Assembly (NCBI RefSeq): GCF_026745355.1
Contig: NC_079210.1
Coordinates: forward strand, 4,404,784 to 4,468,783
Reading direction: 5' to 3'
Source of the DNA: Beta vulgaris subsp. vulgaris
Lineage: Eukaryota; Streptophyta; Magnoliopsida; Caryophyllales; Amaranthaceae
DNA: 64,000 nt
The translations under genes were made by a program, and so were the position numbers. Positions 1-11,599 of the stretch are shown here, piece by piece. Position 1 is the stretch's first letter; each line of letters begins with the position of its first letter. Below the pieces are notes generated by a model. It saw nothing but the letters and a program-made list of their open reading frames with translations, made no database searches and was not told the origin of the DNA.

Positions 1-19
1 CTCAATGTTGACACTCTCA

Positions 20-1362
20 TCCTCAACCCAAGTAGTACCCTTCAACCCGGTTGTTGAACTCATTCCCGTTGACTTTGACCCCTCAACCTGTGTAGAAGCT
101 CCCATAAGCTCCACCTGACACTCAAGACCATCACTTTTCAACCCAGAATGCAGCTTCAACTCAGAATCATCTCTAGCCAGTGACGTACCCTGCAAATCAT
201 ACAAGTTACCCATACCTGACTTCACGCCACGAAGTAACTCCCAAGAACCCTTCACCACAGCCAAACTCCACCCCTCCTTGGAATCGAAAACCCTTACGGT
301 CTAACATCCCAAGAGATATAAGATTTCTTTAAGTGTGAACATGCCTCAGCCTCTAAGATCCTAACTCTCCCATCATGCATTCTAAACCTCACGAGCCACT
401 CCAACCACCTCACACACCGTATTGTCACCCAAAGTAAACTACTCTTGCATAAGCTAAAGTCAAAAACATCTCCTTGTCAGAACACATATATGAAGAACAT
501 CCAATATCAAGAACCCATTTATCTTCTAAGCGTTTCTCCTCATGGACAATTAGAGCTAAATCCTCCTCAGAATCGTATTCAACTTTATTTTGTTTTGCAA
601 AAGAAGCCGACCATCCTTCTTAGGACTTCACTCTTCCAATGACCCGGTTCTTTACAATAATGGCAAAGATCACTACTTTTAGGGCCCTTCGACCTAGGTT
701 TTCTCCTATCCCTACTCGAATCTCCCTTATTTTTCTAGCATTTGCTACCAAACCTGCAGAATAATCACGATCCTCACCATATCACCAGTTGCTTTATGAC
801 GAATTCCCTAGTGTAAAGTGCCGACTTTACCTCCTCTAGGGACACAGTTCTTTTCCAACCACAAAAGACTCTACAAAATGTTCATAGCTACTTGACAATG
901 AAACCAACAATATCAACGCAGCATCCTCATCCTCAATCTTAACATCTAAATTACGCAAGTCCAGTAAAATAGAATTCAAACGATCGAGATGTTTAGGGAC
1001 ATACCTTATCTCATGCTTAGGCCAAACAACCTTTGTTTCAATAGCAATTTGTTTGTGAGCGATTTGGTCATGTATAGACTCTCCAGTTTTAACCACAAAC
1101 ATGTAGTTGTGATTTCATCTGCAACCTCTGTGATGACATGTCCGCCAAGCATAGCAAGATAGTGGAGTGTGCTCTTTCCTCCATAGATTCCAACTCGACC
1201 TTAGTCAGACCAGTCAGATTCCCTTTTTGTTGTCGTTGTGAAACCCTTAATCAATGGTTTCCAGATACCTTGTTGTTTCAATAAATCTCTCATCTTTATT
1301 TGCCATAGACCAAAACTATTCCTTCCCGTAAACTTGTCGATCTTTAAGGTTGTTGTTGCCAT
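20..1362 (-). pseudogene. Copia gag-protease remnant
   Basis: Gag starts at the minus-strand ATG at 1362 and shows the Copia gag (UBN2-type) region in pieces. A second piece is seen at 836-1102, with NSILLDLRNLDVKIEDEDAA and LLVSLSSSYEHF. A CCHC knuckle follows near 610-690 (CHYCKEPGHWKSE), but its last Cys is replaced after a frame disturbance. The protease region near 390-470 reads WVLDIGCSSYMCS, so the expected D-[ST]-G catalytic triplet is DIG. There are several frame breaks. The element is not autonomous. Confidence 0.8.
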
Positions 1363-1416
1363 GTCCCAGAAGCGATTAACCCCGGCTGGTGTTAATCTGT
1401 AGCTCTTGATACCACT

Positions 1417-2028
1417 TGTTATGCGGAAGCATTTATTTAACAAGAACAAGAATGCACAACAACCAAGTACACACAAAGGAAAACAAGAAAGCAAATAAAG
1501 AACACACAGATTTAACGAGGTTCAATATCAATGCGATAGCTACGTCCTCAAGGCGGGGAAAAAGATTGTTTCACTATGAACGAGACGATTACAATTACAA
1601 TAGGCAAGATTCAATTGAATGCAATCGAATCTCAAAGACTCTCTCTAATCTTCTCTATTGTGTTTAAGCTAATCTCTCTCTGATATTTTGTGGTTATTCA
1701 CTCTAGAAAATGAATTAACGTATTTATATGAAGTCTAAAATACAAGCCCTAAAGTGTCGAGAAAACCTAACAAGGAAATCGCCCTCGCGCTCGCGAAAAA
1801 CAGGCCCAGCTCGCGACACCCTCGCGACCCACGTCGCGATTCGCGACAAGTAGTCTGCCTCGAAGCTCAGAAAAGCGCCTGTCGCACCTCGCGCCACAGG
1901 TCGCGACTCGCGACCTCACCAACATCACCACCCGCGATGGTGGTCGCGACTCGCGACCCTCCCTCGTTGCCTTCTTTCGCGCAAGTCACTACTCACAATG
2001 ATTGTAATTGGAAACTAGATTGATAACA
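1417..2028 (-). repeat. Copia 5' LTR with TCGCGA array
   Basis: A 612-bp LTR bounded by a perfect 6-bp terminal inverted repeat (TGTTAT at 1417, ATAACA at 2023-2028). The left end abuts the primer site. Between 1791 and 1956 it holds nine copies of the self-complementary hexamer TCGCGA, four of them as two close pairs TCGCGACTCGCGA (1901-1913 and 1944-1956). On the minus strand this cluster lies upstream of a TATA box (CATATAAATACG, about 1720-1732), so it sits in U3. The other LTR and the matching target duplication fall outside the window; the 5 bases beyond the right end are AGGTT. Confidence 0.85.
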
Positions 2029-2033
2029 AGGTT

Positions 2034-2800
2034 TGGGGTCTTCTCGTATTCCCTTTGAAATATTCTTTTGGCCTTTTTTAGTTTTTTCTAATATTTAATT
2101 TTAGTAAGGTCCTCAAAATATGTAAACTTGGAATATAAATATTAAAAATCAAAATTTATCGAGTTGGTCATGAACCTATTTGGTCGAGTTATGGATTGCT
2201 CAACCTGACTTACTAGAAGGTCTTTACTCGAGTCAATTGGTATAGTATTTTGACAGACACGAGTTCTCGTTGCTTGTGAGCACACATACTCAATTAACAC
2301 CACTAATTGCAATTGTAATATATTTACATCGATTATAAGATAAAGATTCATTCATGGTAATTGAACTTTCAACTCCGAATATATATTTTTATAAATCTGA
2401 AACCTGTATTGAGTGATAATAATGAAATTTTATACAAATATGTGATACAATCAATTAGTCAAATTAGTTAATACAAATATGCAATTAGCTACTTATTAAT
2501 TAATACAATCAACTTTCCACTTTATCACCATATATTTGTGATATTACACTAAAAACTGTTATCACCTCCTAAACAGAACATTGGATTTAAATTAAACATT
2601 TTCCTACTCCATAAATGAACCTTGTGACATATTACGGTTATTTTTTTGACATACTCAAACTAGTAGCAGACATGCTAATTCTACCTGAAATTTTGTGCTA
2701 GCAATGCATTAAATCCCAAGATTATTCTCGTAAGCCCCCTAGACAACCTTCTATTGTGCTTTTGGTCCCACCTAACTCAACTTTCTAGATGCACTTCACC
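2034..2800. other. AT-rich intergenic DNA and upstream region of the next gene
   Basis: No gene or clear repeat structure is visible. The last part of this stretch should hold the upstream regulatory region of the gene at 2933. I recognise no specific element beyond the TATA box listed separately. Confidence 0.5.
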
Positions 2801-2812
2801 ACTATAAATACT

Positions 2813-2820
2813 CTCTCCCA
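2813..2820 (+). promoter_or_regulatory. TATA box of the Hev b 5-like gene
   Basis: TATAAATA lies 113 bp upstream of the ATG at 2933. A pyrimidine-rich leader (CTCTCTCCC, then TTATCTCTCTTTCTCT) follows, as is usual for plant 5' UTRs. The transcription start is inferred near 2845. Confidence 0.6.
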
Positions 2821-2932
2821 TTGATCAATTTCCCATCACCTTTTGCAGCTTACTTCACTTACTTGCTTTCTTTTACCGCCCTTTTCCTTATTATCTCTCT
2901 TTCTCTAGTACCTTACTATTCCTTCAATATCC

Positions 2933-4241
2933 ATGGCCACTGTTGAGGTAACAGAATTCAATCTCTTTATTATTCATTGTATTATCAACAAAAGCAGTGA
3001 ATTAAGCAACAGAAGTTAGAGCAGTTGTTACTTCTATGTACCTCTTTTATCTGATTATCAAATTATGAGATTTTACATTTGAAAACACTTTTTAGAGTAA
3101 GGTTACATTTATCTTGATCTTATTATCATCTGTGGCAGGGGTTTACAGTTCTAGTCCTTTTATAATTGAATATTTTTAAGTTAACTCGTGCACAGGGAAG
3201 ATTTAGAGAAAGTAACAGATGATCAGGGTTATTTGTGAATAGTGCATATTCACATATCATCTTTGATTATTTAGGACATGCTGGTTCATTTGACCCCAGT
3301 TGAAATTTGTTTTTTTTTTTTTTGAAAAGTTGATCATTTACTCACTAACGATATATAAAATTTTATCACGCACCCACTAATATATTGTTCTGGATCCGAA
3401 TCTGCTCATGCTGCAGGTTGTGTCAGCTCAGAATGCACTGCAAGAGGAGAGAAGAGTGGAGGAAGTAGTGGTTCCTTCACTACCACAAGTGGAAGAGAAG
3501 GCACCAGTAGTAGCGGAGAAAGAGCAGCCTAAGGTGGAAGCTGTGGATGAGCAACCACCAGCGCCACCTGTAGCAGTAGAAGCTGAAAGCGCCCCAGTAC
3601 AAGAGGAGGCCAAGGCTGTAGAAGAGCAAAAACCGGCAGCACCAGCAGCAGTCGAAGCTGAAAATACCCCAGTACAAGAGGAGGCAAAGGCTGAGGAAAA
3701 GGAAGAAGCAGCACCAGCAGCCGAAAATACCCCAGCACAAGAAGAGCCTAAAACTGATGAAGATCAGCAACCAACAGCAGAAGAACCTGCAGCAGAACAC
3801 TCAGCAGCACCTGCAGAAGAACACTCAGCAGCACCTGCAGAAGAACACCAAGTTGCAGAACAACCAGCAGCACCTGTAGCAGAACACCCAGCAGCAGAAC
3901 AACCAGCAGCACCTGCAGCAATTGATGGCGAAGATGCAGCCGTACTAAAGCAGGCTGAAACTAAGGATGACGACGATCAATCTGGAACCAAAGAGCTAGA
4001 GTTGGAGAACAAGAGTTCAGGTACTCCTGTGGAGGAGTCCTCGAAAGTCGCACCGGAGCCTGTGGTGGAGGAGACTGGAAAGGAAAGCAAGGAAGCAGAA
4101 GTCATCAAGGAGCCAAAGGAGGAAGTGATCGAAGAGGCTGAGGCTGGCAAAGTGAAAGTTGTCCCTACTGCTGCTGCTGCTGGACCTGCAGAACCAAAAG
4201 CAGAGGCTCAGGTTGCTGTTGTTGAGGCTGATGCTGCATGA
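2933..4241 (+). CDS. Hev b 5-like acidic Ala/Glu/Pro-rich protein
   Basis: Two exons are inferred. Exon 1 (2933-2947) encodes MATVE and ends at GAG|GTAACA. Exon 2 runs from 3417 after TGCTGCAG to the TGA at 4239-4241. The junction is phase 0 and gives 279 aa. The N-terminus (MATVEVVSAQNAL) and the composition match the plant family of the latex allergen Hev b 5, a soluble acidic protein of unclear function. The chain is almost wholly Ala, Glu, Pro, Val and Lys and should be disordered. It contains degenerate repeats: PVQEEAKA/PAQEEPKT units near residues 65-120 and a tandem AEEHSAAP unit near residues 135-150. There are no membrane segments or catalytic motifs. The assignment rests on start sequence and composition, which is weaker than a domain match. 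A longer reading from 3408 would begin inside the intron. Confidence 0.82.
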
Positions 4242-4500
4242 GTGTGAAACTAATTTCCTAAGATCAAGCAATGCGTTATCTCTTTTGTTTACTTTGTCTG
4301 TTTATGTTGTGGAAGAATATGTTTAATTGGTCAGCTACATAGATCGGAGGCTGTGTTTTCAATGTGGTGTACTATCAGCTCATTTTGGTAGAATAAGGAT
4401 GTAATGAATTACAACAGTATTAAGGCTTTTGTATGTTCGTCCAAGATGGGCAATGCTGGCTGCTAATAATAAGATATTTTATGTACTCTTATTGGTAATG
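4242..4500 (+). other. 3' UTR and polyadenylation region of the Hev b 5-like gene
   Basis: This AT-rich stretch follows the stop codon. AATAATAAGATAT near 4464-4476 is a candidate poly(A) signal region. No other feature is seen. Confidence 0.4.
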
Positions 4501-4586
4501 GTGGGATCTTAAAATATTCGTATTAACATAAAAACTTTTATCAAAACGTAATTAGATAATTTGTGGTCAAAGACCATCTAAACTAG

Positions 4587-5870
4587 AGTTGGTAAATGGG
4601 TCATACCGTCGTCAACAAGTCGGCTCATTTAGAGTCGATAGGAAAATATTCCGATCAACTTTGTGTTTGGGTTGGGTTGGGTCGGGTCCATTTAGATTCC
4701 GATGTGTCCCGATTCCATGGAATTTCGGGTCGGGTACGGGTTTGATGACTCGGGTCAATATCGAGTTTGGTTAAAACATATCGGGTCAATTCAGGTGATA
4801 TCGGCTTACTTTCGGTAACAAATAAATATAACACATACTAACTAGTATAAAGTAAGTCAAGTAACTAGTATAGTTCCATTTTCTTCAAAAAGTACCATTT
4901 TAAGTTCTTTTTACCTACGTTACTATTATGGATTGATGGCCTCACACAGACATGTGATATTTAGGCTTTGCTCTAAATAAAAAAGCTTTGAGGTTTCTCT
5001 ATTTATTTCTATTTGGTTGTTTGAACTTAATTGTCAAGAAAGTTTAAGTTGAGTTTGTTAACGTCCGTGAACGATATTGCGTTGTTATTTTCGAGTTGGC
5101 TTTGGTCATATTTTCAGGTCACTTTGGGTCAGCTAGGTTTACTTTAGGTTTTTACGGATACAAGTTATATTCGGGTATATACTCATTTTCGTCAGGTTAT
5201 TTAGGGTTTATGTTCAATATTGTTTTGTTGTTTTCGGGGGAAATATGAGTCTCGGGTCGGGTATGTTAAAGTCGAGTATCAATTGCGGGTCAATTTTGCC
5301 AATAAAGGTGGCAAACGGGTCGTACGGGTTGGGTGCGGGTATGATCATTTCGAGTCAAGTCATATTCTGGTCAACTTTGCGTCCGTGTTACGTTTGGTTT
5401 GGGTTGGGTCTGACTCGATCGATTCCATGAAATTTTGGGTCAGACACGGGTTTTTGCAGGTCAGCTTAAAAACAGGTTGGGTTGATTCGGTATGGTCAAT
5501 TCGGGTAAAGTCGACTTACTTTTCATAACAAATAAACAACACACATACTAACCCGTATAAAGTAAGTTAAGTAACTAGAATTGTTCTAGTTTCTTTAAAA
5601 AAAAAAACCAAATTCAAGTTCTTTTATCTAAGTTAATATTTTGGAATGATGACATCAAATAGTTCTGTGATACTTAAACTTTGCTATAATCAAAAGCTTT
5701 TATGTTTTCTTCATTTATTTCTATTATTTGACTGTTGAACTTAATTGCGAGAAAGTTTAAGTTCAGTTTTTTAAATTTCCGCAAACAATATTTCATTGTT
5801 ATTTTCGGGTCACTTCGAGTCGGGTAAATTTTGTTTGAGTTACTTTCATATACAGGTATTATTCGGTTCT
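4587..5870 (+). repeat. GGGTC-rich direct repeat, two diverged copies about 710 bp apart
   Basis: Copy 1 begins near 4587 and copy 2 near 5305. Both share, in order, a GGTTGGGT(C)-rich block, TCGATTCCATG-like and GGGTCAG/GGGTCGGG-like segments, a CTTACTTTC/CTTACTTTT stretch followed by AACAAATAAA, and the stretch CACATACTAAC..GTATAAAGTAAGT. Motifs of the GGGTC/CGGGT type are dense throughout. I see no coding capacity. It looks like a nested or duplicated non-coding transposon of unknown class. Confidence 0.6.
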
Positions 5871-6008
5871 AGATTATTGCAGGAGAAAATCAGGTAGCTC
5901 GATAGAGATGGGGCTTAGATCCCAAGTTTGGTGTTATTCGGTTCTAGATTATTGCAGGAGAAAATCAGGTAACTCTATAGAGATGGGGCTTAGATCCCAA
6001 GTTTGGTT
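5859..6008 (+). repeat. 75-bp perfect-period tandem duplication
   Basis: Two adjacent units, 5859-5933 and 5934-6008, both contain TTATTCGGTTCTAGATTATT and GATGGGGCTTAGATCCCAAG. They differ at only a few bases (GTAGCTCGATAG against GTAACTCTATAG). Confidence 0.85.
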
Positions 6009-6617
6009 AGACCATAGGTCACAAAGCCTAAGAGCATGTACAATGGGTTGGCTTTATGTTGGTCTAGCAAATAGTTTAACTAGTTTTACTTAGTTTTATC
6101 ATTGGGGCACTTGACCATTTGGGTTAGTTGGTCTTGATTTCAGTTATCTCACTATCTCAACATTGAAAAATAATACTCCTCTACTTGCAACATAAATATA
6201 GGATACCAAAAGGAATAATAATATACAACAAACAATTGGTTACAATATTGACTAAAACGGTTAAGATGTGTTTTTTTTATCTATACGAGCCACGAAGGCA
6301 TTACAAAGTACAAAGAAGGGGAGGGGTATTCGAACCTGTAACCTATCATTCACAACAAATCAATCTTAACCAATAAACCAAGACATCATTGGTAACAATT
6401 AAGATATGTAACTAGCTTACAAATGAAGTTTTACCCCTCTACTTCAATTCACAAACAAAAATGATTATGCAGACTGTAGAGCAACACGACTCACCAAAAT
6501 TCATATACTTGAACATATCCTATATGTTTGACAACTGCAACGATAACATCAAAAATCTTTAAAATAAGATTAGAAAAAAAAGATAATCTTATTATCTTAT
6601 ATATGAACTTATTGATT

Positions 6618-7025
6618 TTTTTTTTTTGACAAGCGTGGAAAAAGTCTTAGTTGCTCTTTCTGGCTTTAGTAGCCATATCGTGCGCTTTAGAGACTTCATT
6701 TCTTTAACCATACGTACAACAAACAAAACCAAAACTATTAGCTATTGTTATGATGCTATCTGTAATATATTTAATCTCGAGGTCAGCTTTTCATCCATTC
6801 TTCAAGAACTTTAACTAGTTCTTGGCAGTCTGTTTTCATCGCAATTGATTTGGCTTTGTTTTCCCAGCTGTCAAGGCAATAAAGGATGGCATGAGCTTCA
6901 GTTTGGATGGGAGAAGTTGCAAGAGTTTTCATTGACTTGTGAACATTGGAGTTTCCTTCTTCAACCCAAGCTATCGCTACTCCCCAATCATTTTTATCTT
7001 TTGTCTTCTTCCAAGCTCCATCCAC
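6618..7025 (-). pseudogene. 5'-truncated LINE, RNase H domain and poly(A) tail
   Basis: The minus strand encodes the C-terminal plant LINE RNase H (RVT_3 type). It starts with the catalytic Asp context VDGAWKK, followed by TEAHAILYCLDSW and KTDCQELVKVLEEW (6783-7025). After a stop, the same domain continues toward 6640 in disturbed frames. The 3' end is a poly(T) run on the plus strand (6618-6630), which is the poly(A) tail of a minus-strand insertion. I did not find convincing target duplications, so the right boundary (possibly up to about 7160) is uncertain. Confidence 0.75.
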
Positions 7026-7361
7026 CTATACATAAATAAGTCTAGAATCTGTTACTGTGCCTTTGCTCCATGCTAAATCTTGTTCCGTTACAATTGTGTT
7101 CGTTTTCTTTCGATCAAAACTTCTGGCCTCCGCTCATCGAGAAAAACCTTCAAATCTTCACAACAGTACTCATAACTCTTTTTCGAAATGAATTTGATTT
7201 TTCTTTTTCCAAAATAAATATATAATCCATAACTGTAATCTTATATGCTTGATAGATAGGTAAAGATTGAGTGGAAATGTATTAAGGGGAAAATGATTAG
7301 CCAGTAATAGCTTATTAAATTGAGGAGAAATTGAAGCTAATTTTGCTATTGGTAGCTTCTT

Positions 7362-8811
7362 TTTTTTTTGACATCGAGAAAACGTGCATTGATGATAAAA
7401 CAAAGTACAACCTATGACTAATACAACCACACAAAAAACAAAAGAAACCCTAAGGAGCTGTATGAGCACGTACACGTCCTAAAAAACATAAATAAGCAAA
7501 GCTGAAAATGAGTCGCCAATGAAGTAGTGCGCCGTTGGTCGATGAATGTGCTGGTGGAAGAAACACTCGGATGACTGATGGATGTGGTAGGAGAAGTAAA
7601 TGTCGATCACGATATGGAAAATGAACCAATGGCAAGATTTGCATCTTGCCGCATGAGCTATCCCAACGAATTTCTAACACGTGGGATTCTGGGCTCATGA
7701 ACTGTGGAAGAGTCACATTGCTAGGTGACTCATGACTCTCTCGCGAGAGTACGTCATGTTTCTCCTTAAAGTAGGAGAAACGGGGTGAGCTGAAAGCCAC
7801 CAGAGGAAACAGGAGGGCCGCCTGCAGATTTTGATTTTTCAAGGCAAAGACCATGAAGATCATTGCCAAGCGAAAAGGAGAGCTAAACATGAAGAGCTCT
7901 CGAACACACCACCGGTTTGGAAAACCGAAAAAGTTAACGTGCAACCATGAATAACGAACATCGCCTCAACCATACTCACATTGCTCATCCATGTGATGTA
8001 CTCAATCCTTCAAAAAACATTTCAAAGAAACTACATATGTAACTACTACAACCTTACACCACCATTCCTAATGCAACTGGCAAATAATTTTTAGAAGTCA
8101 GACCCAACAACAAACTAAATGCTGATCAAGACCTGACTAACACCAACTAAACTACTAAACATACAGACCGAGAAAAAAACCTCAAAAATTAAAACTAACA
8201 CAACTAGGGGGGAAGGGGAAAGGGAAGCCCAACTACTGGGGGTAAGGGAAGGGGATTCCCGAACAAAACCAAACCACAACTAGGGAAGGGGGAGTCGACC
8301 GAAAACTTGAACAGGGGATGGGGTTACAGCGTGACTGAACCACGCGATCAGAAGGGGGGAAAGGGGAGGGGAAGCCCGACTAACTAAAATAGGGAAAGGG
8401 GAGGGGAGAACCGACGAAGGAGCAAGGCAGGGAGAAGAAACGACCGGCAAGGGAACAGCGGGAGGGCAACGCATACCTGATTGACGCGACTGGGGAGGGG
8501 GGAGGTGGAAGACCCTAACTGGCGGTGACATAGACCTACACACGGTGGCAACGAACCGATTATGCGAACGAAGGAAGCAAAAAACACGAGTGGGAAGAAG
8601 AAAAACCGGCGAGAAGGAAATTTGACGACGCTACTGACCTACGAAGATGAAGGCAACAAGCAGCAGGCTCACCGGCGACTTACAACCACCAGCGAGCCTG
8701 CTGCGGCGGATTTTGTGGAGGGAAAAGTTTCGTGGTTGGGGCAGAGAGAAGAGAGAGAGTTTTTAGGGTTTCGTGACAAGTTAGTTGTTTTATTCTTAAA
8801 TGGGCGCCCAG
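7362..8811 (-). mobile_element. Retroposed non-LTR copy with poly(A) and 12-bp TSD
   Basis: Direct repeats TGGTAGCTTCTT lie at 7350-7361 and 8812-8823. Between them a 1450-bp segment ends, on the minus strand, in a poly(A) tail preceded by GCACGTTTTCTCGATGTC. The minus-strand 5' end looks like a transcript leader (AAACCCTAAAAACTCTCTC near 8740-8770). ORFs of 164 aa (7450-7944) and about 87 aa (8280-8543) show no domain I recognise. The 8200-8480 stretch is full of GGGGAAGGGGA blocks. It could be a non-autonomous LINE derivative or a retroposed host transcript. The 3' end resembles that of the LINE at 63085, which favours LINE ancestry. Confidence 0.8.
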
Positions 8812-9331
8812 TGGTAGCTTCTTAAGGATTGAGGAAAATTTATTTACAATGGCTATTAATTCAGAGAGGAAGGTGTGAAGGTGAACTAGAAACTTTGATT
8901 ATTAGAGAAAATTAATTAGAAAATAAGATAATCAAGAATGAATATGAAAAGTTCCATTAATTTTATGGATTTCTAAGATAGCAATGGTAATTAGGATAAT
9001 GGAAGATCAAAATTTCTAACTATGCAGCGTGAAAAACTTAACTGAAAAACAAGGAAAGTACAATAAATTTATTAAGAAAGAAAAAGAAAAAACAAGGGAG
9101 TTAATGAACAAGCCAATAGCAGGGCCCAAAAAAATTTGAATCCCTGTACTATGGGTCTATTTACACAGGTCCATAACCGGTCCTGAGAAGCATCATAAAT
9201 AATAAAACTAAAATCTAGAAGTTTCAACCATCATAAAATAACAAATGCTAAAGTGACAATTTGACAAATATCATATCGTAATTATTTTATAGTCTTGAAT
9301 TTCAAATGCAAAACAGACGATCAACATCCTG

Positions 9332-11415
9332 CTACTGGTTTTCGCCCCGTATTGAAACCAGGCTTTCCATGTAAGCGTAAACCCCCCGACAACAATGGTG
9401 CCTTGCAAATGAAAGATCCTTTAGTTCTGCTGCTTCAGGATCACATAACAGAAGTTTACCATCTGCACATTCTAATATAATCTTATTGTGCTTCCAATGA
9501 CCAATTGCAATTCGAACATCTATATGAGTTTCGATAGTGAATTTCGCAGTCCAAAATCTTTCCTCGTTATTTAAAGTCCATACATCAAATGTTTTCGTTA
9601 CATCATGAATTGTGAAAAATGCTAGGGAGTCATCATAAATCCCAAGGCTTACAGAGGCAGGATGTTCAAAGTTTGGTACACATAATTCTTGAAATGTATC
9701 AGTAGCCATGTCAAAAGATATGATTATGTAACTCTCATCGACATATGATCCCAACCAATAGTAGCATCCATTCACATATACATAACATGTATTCCATATA
9801 AGCTTGATATTTGGACCCAAATCACCACAAAATTTCCAAGAATCAGTCGCCAATGAGTAGACAAGGACTGATAAAGGATGTGGCATAATGTTACTATCCT
9901 CATCAGTTTCAACTATATTTTCTGGAAAACTTTTGATAACAATCGCCTTGAAATCATTTGTCACAGGATCTAATCCGAAACCATAAGCTGCATCGCGTTT
10001 AATGTAAGATGGGAAATTAGGTTTGGTTAATAGACAAGGTAAGACTTTGAGCTCATTAAGTGCAGGGTTCCACAGAGCACGTTCATCATTGTCATAATGA
10101 TATAGGTAGTATATTCCATCACAAGGACCACATATATATGATCCATACATAGGCATCAAATAAAGTACTTCAGATGCCAAAACTTTTGGTGTAGTTTCAT
10201 TTTCATCTAAAAACAACTCAAACAACTGAAGTTCGGCATGACTAACGTAATATTGAGTAAGAAGACAATGACGATGTTGATCACTGTTGTTTATATAGAC
10301 GTAGTTTTTAAGATGCTTGGATATGAAAGCACGACTTAAAATAATAGCATACCAAGCTTTGCATACACACTTGTAATGCAACAAATCTGTCACTGGGAGC
10401 CAAGATAATATCTCAAATATCACACACTGAGGCAACTCGTGTCCATTCTCTACCGGAAACAATGACTTCTGTTTTGCTTTTATTTCTTCGGCTCTGGCGA
10501 ATATAGGGAAAAAAATAACACAAGAATGCACACATAAGGTCACTTGATAGATGATCGTAAATGGCGGTAATGATCACGTAAACATAATTTTATGTAATTT
10601 GCAAAGAAACTTCCTTACTCATTATTATAGTAATGGAGTCAAACATGTGATTATTGGATAATATTATATGTAAAGGGATACTATTATAGTGTAAAGGGTA
10701 GAAGGGTACTTTCATAGTAATATGTCTGTATTATAAACGCTATATATATTGAATGTCAGGTTAACCTCAATTATTCCCACACTTGTACAGTGATCTTCTT
10801 CACAAATTTTCGATCACACTCAATACAACTAATTCTCATTACTATGAATAATGCCATGAGAGTTTTCTACAAAACTACGTAACATTCATTATATATCATC
10901 CCCGCAATTTATAATGACTTAACAATCTAGTCAAATGTTTTAAATTTGCAACTTTCACTATCTATATAAATTTGTCCATATTATAATATTAACATTAGGA
11001 ATTAACAACTATCTAATTATTGAAAAAAAATCCCTCCATTCATTTGAAACTATATATGACACTTCCGTCTCGAATAAATTTTTATTTCAATAAATTTAAT
11101 TATAAAATTAATATCAAATTGCACAAAAAATAACAACTTAAGTTTTAAATTCTGTTATGAGATCTACGTCATATCCTTAGCAATCACCAAATAAATGACT
11201 TCTTTTTATAGTGCTTGAGATAATCCATCCCAAACTTAGACTATGAAATTATTTTTTAAATTTTGTTGCCATGCAACATGCAAGTTTGGGTCGTAAATTT
11301 TTAAGCACACAAAATTTAAGAACATCAAGCCAAGGAAAAGAAATTACCTCTCTTCGTAAAGCCGACGGAAAGCCTGATTTGGGAAGTCCTTGTAACGTTG
11401 CAAGGAGAGGGCCAT
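9332..11415 (-). CDS. F-box protein with F-box-associated domain
   Basis: Likely a substrate receptor of an SCF ubiquitin ligase. Two exons are inferred on the minus strand. Exon 1 (11415-11348) encodes MALSLQRYKDFPNQAFRRLYEE plus two bases and ends at AGAG|GTAATT. Exon 2 (10493-9332) follows TATATTCGCCAG. The split codon AG|A gives Arg, so the join is in phase, for 409 aa in total. The F-box lies near residues 42-85 (LPQCVIFEILSWLPVTDLLH, then YKCVCKAWYAIILS). The rest is a beta-rich F-box-associated region with the usual landmarks, including CDGIYYLYHYDN, ALWNPALNELKVLP, YGFGLDPVTNDFKAI and VLVYSLATDSWK. The target cannot be inferred. Without splicing, an ORF could start at 10543, but its hydrophobic lead is better read as intron. 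The gene lies apart from other genes, with transposons on both sides. Confidence 0.85.
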
Positions 11416-11588
11416 TGATGATTTGATATTATTGCGATGAAATAAAATTGCTTATTCAAAGTAAATAGAAATATAATTTTTATAACATCATGAAGGAAGA
11501 GTTGGAAAATATCGGCAGGAAAGCAGAACAAAGGTTGTGACTTGTGAGCAGAGGAAAGCACAAAAGCTGTGAGATTGAGATACCGAAT

Positions 11589-11598
11589 CTTTATATTC
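11589..11598 (-). promoter_or_regulatory. TATA-like box of the F-box gene
   Basis: GAATATAAAG on the minus strand lies about 175 bp upstream of the inferred ATG at 11415. The leader in between holds no earlier in-frame start that I prefer. The position suits a 5' UTR of about 140 nt. Confidence 0.4.
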
Positions 11599-11599
11599 T

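Larger units (their letters stand above)
1..2028 (-). mobile_element. Copia LTR retrotransposon, 5' part, cut by window edge
   Basis: The element reads right to left. Its 5' LTR is 1417-2028. The internal side carries the complement of a tRNA-Met-type primer site (TGGTATCAAGAGCT on the minus strand, 1401-1414), directly next to the LTR. Gag and protease remnants follow down to position 1, and the rest lies outside the window. The order LTR, PBS, gag, protease is that of Ty1/copia. The gag N-terminus resembles that of Copia A at 18373-23346 (KFTGRNSFGLWQIKMRDLLK here), so the two belong to related Tork/Tnt1-like lineages, but their LTRs are not alike. Confidence 0.88.

Noticed and set aside
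1791..1956. TCGCGA cluster as CAMTA-type CGCG boxes
   Set aside because: The usual CGCG box excludes T before and A after CGCG, so TCGCGA does not fit; the binding factor stays unknown.
3428..3800. Antisense ORFs opposite the acidic gene
   Set aside because: They are shadows of the repetitive GCA/GAA codons of the real gene and have Cys/Ser/Leu-rich low-complexity text.
8280..8587. Overlapping Pro/Ser-rich minus-strand ORFs
   Set aside because: They arise from G-rich blocks inside the retroposed copy and show no domain or codon pattern.
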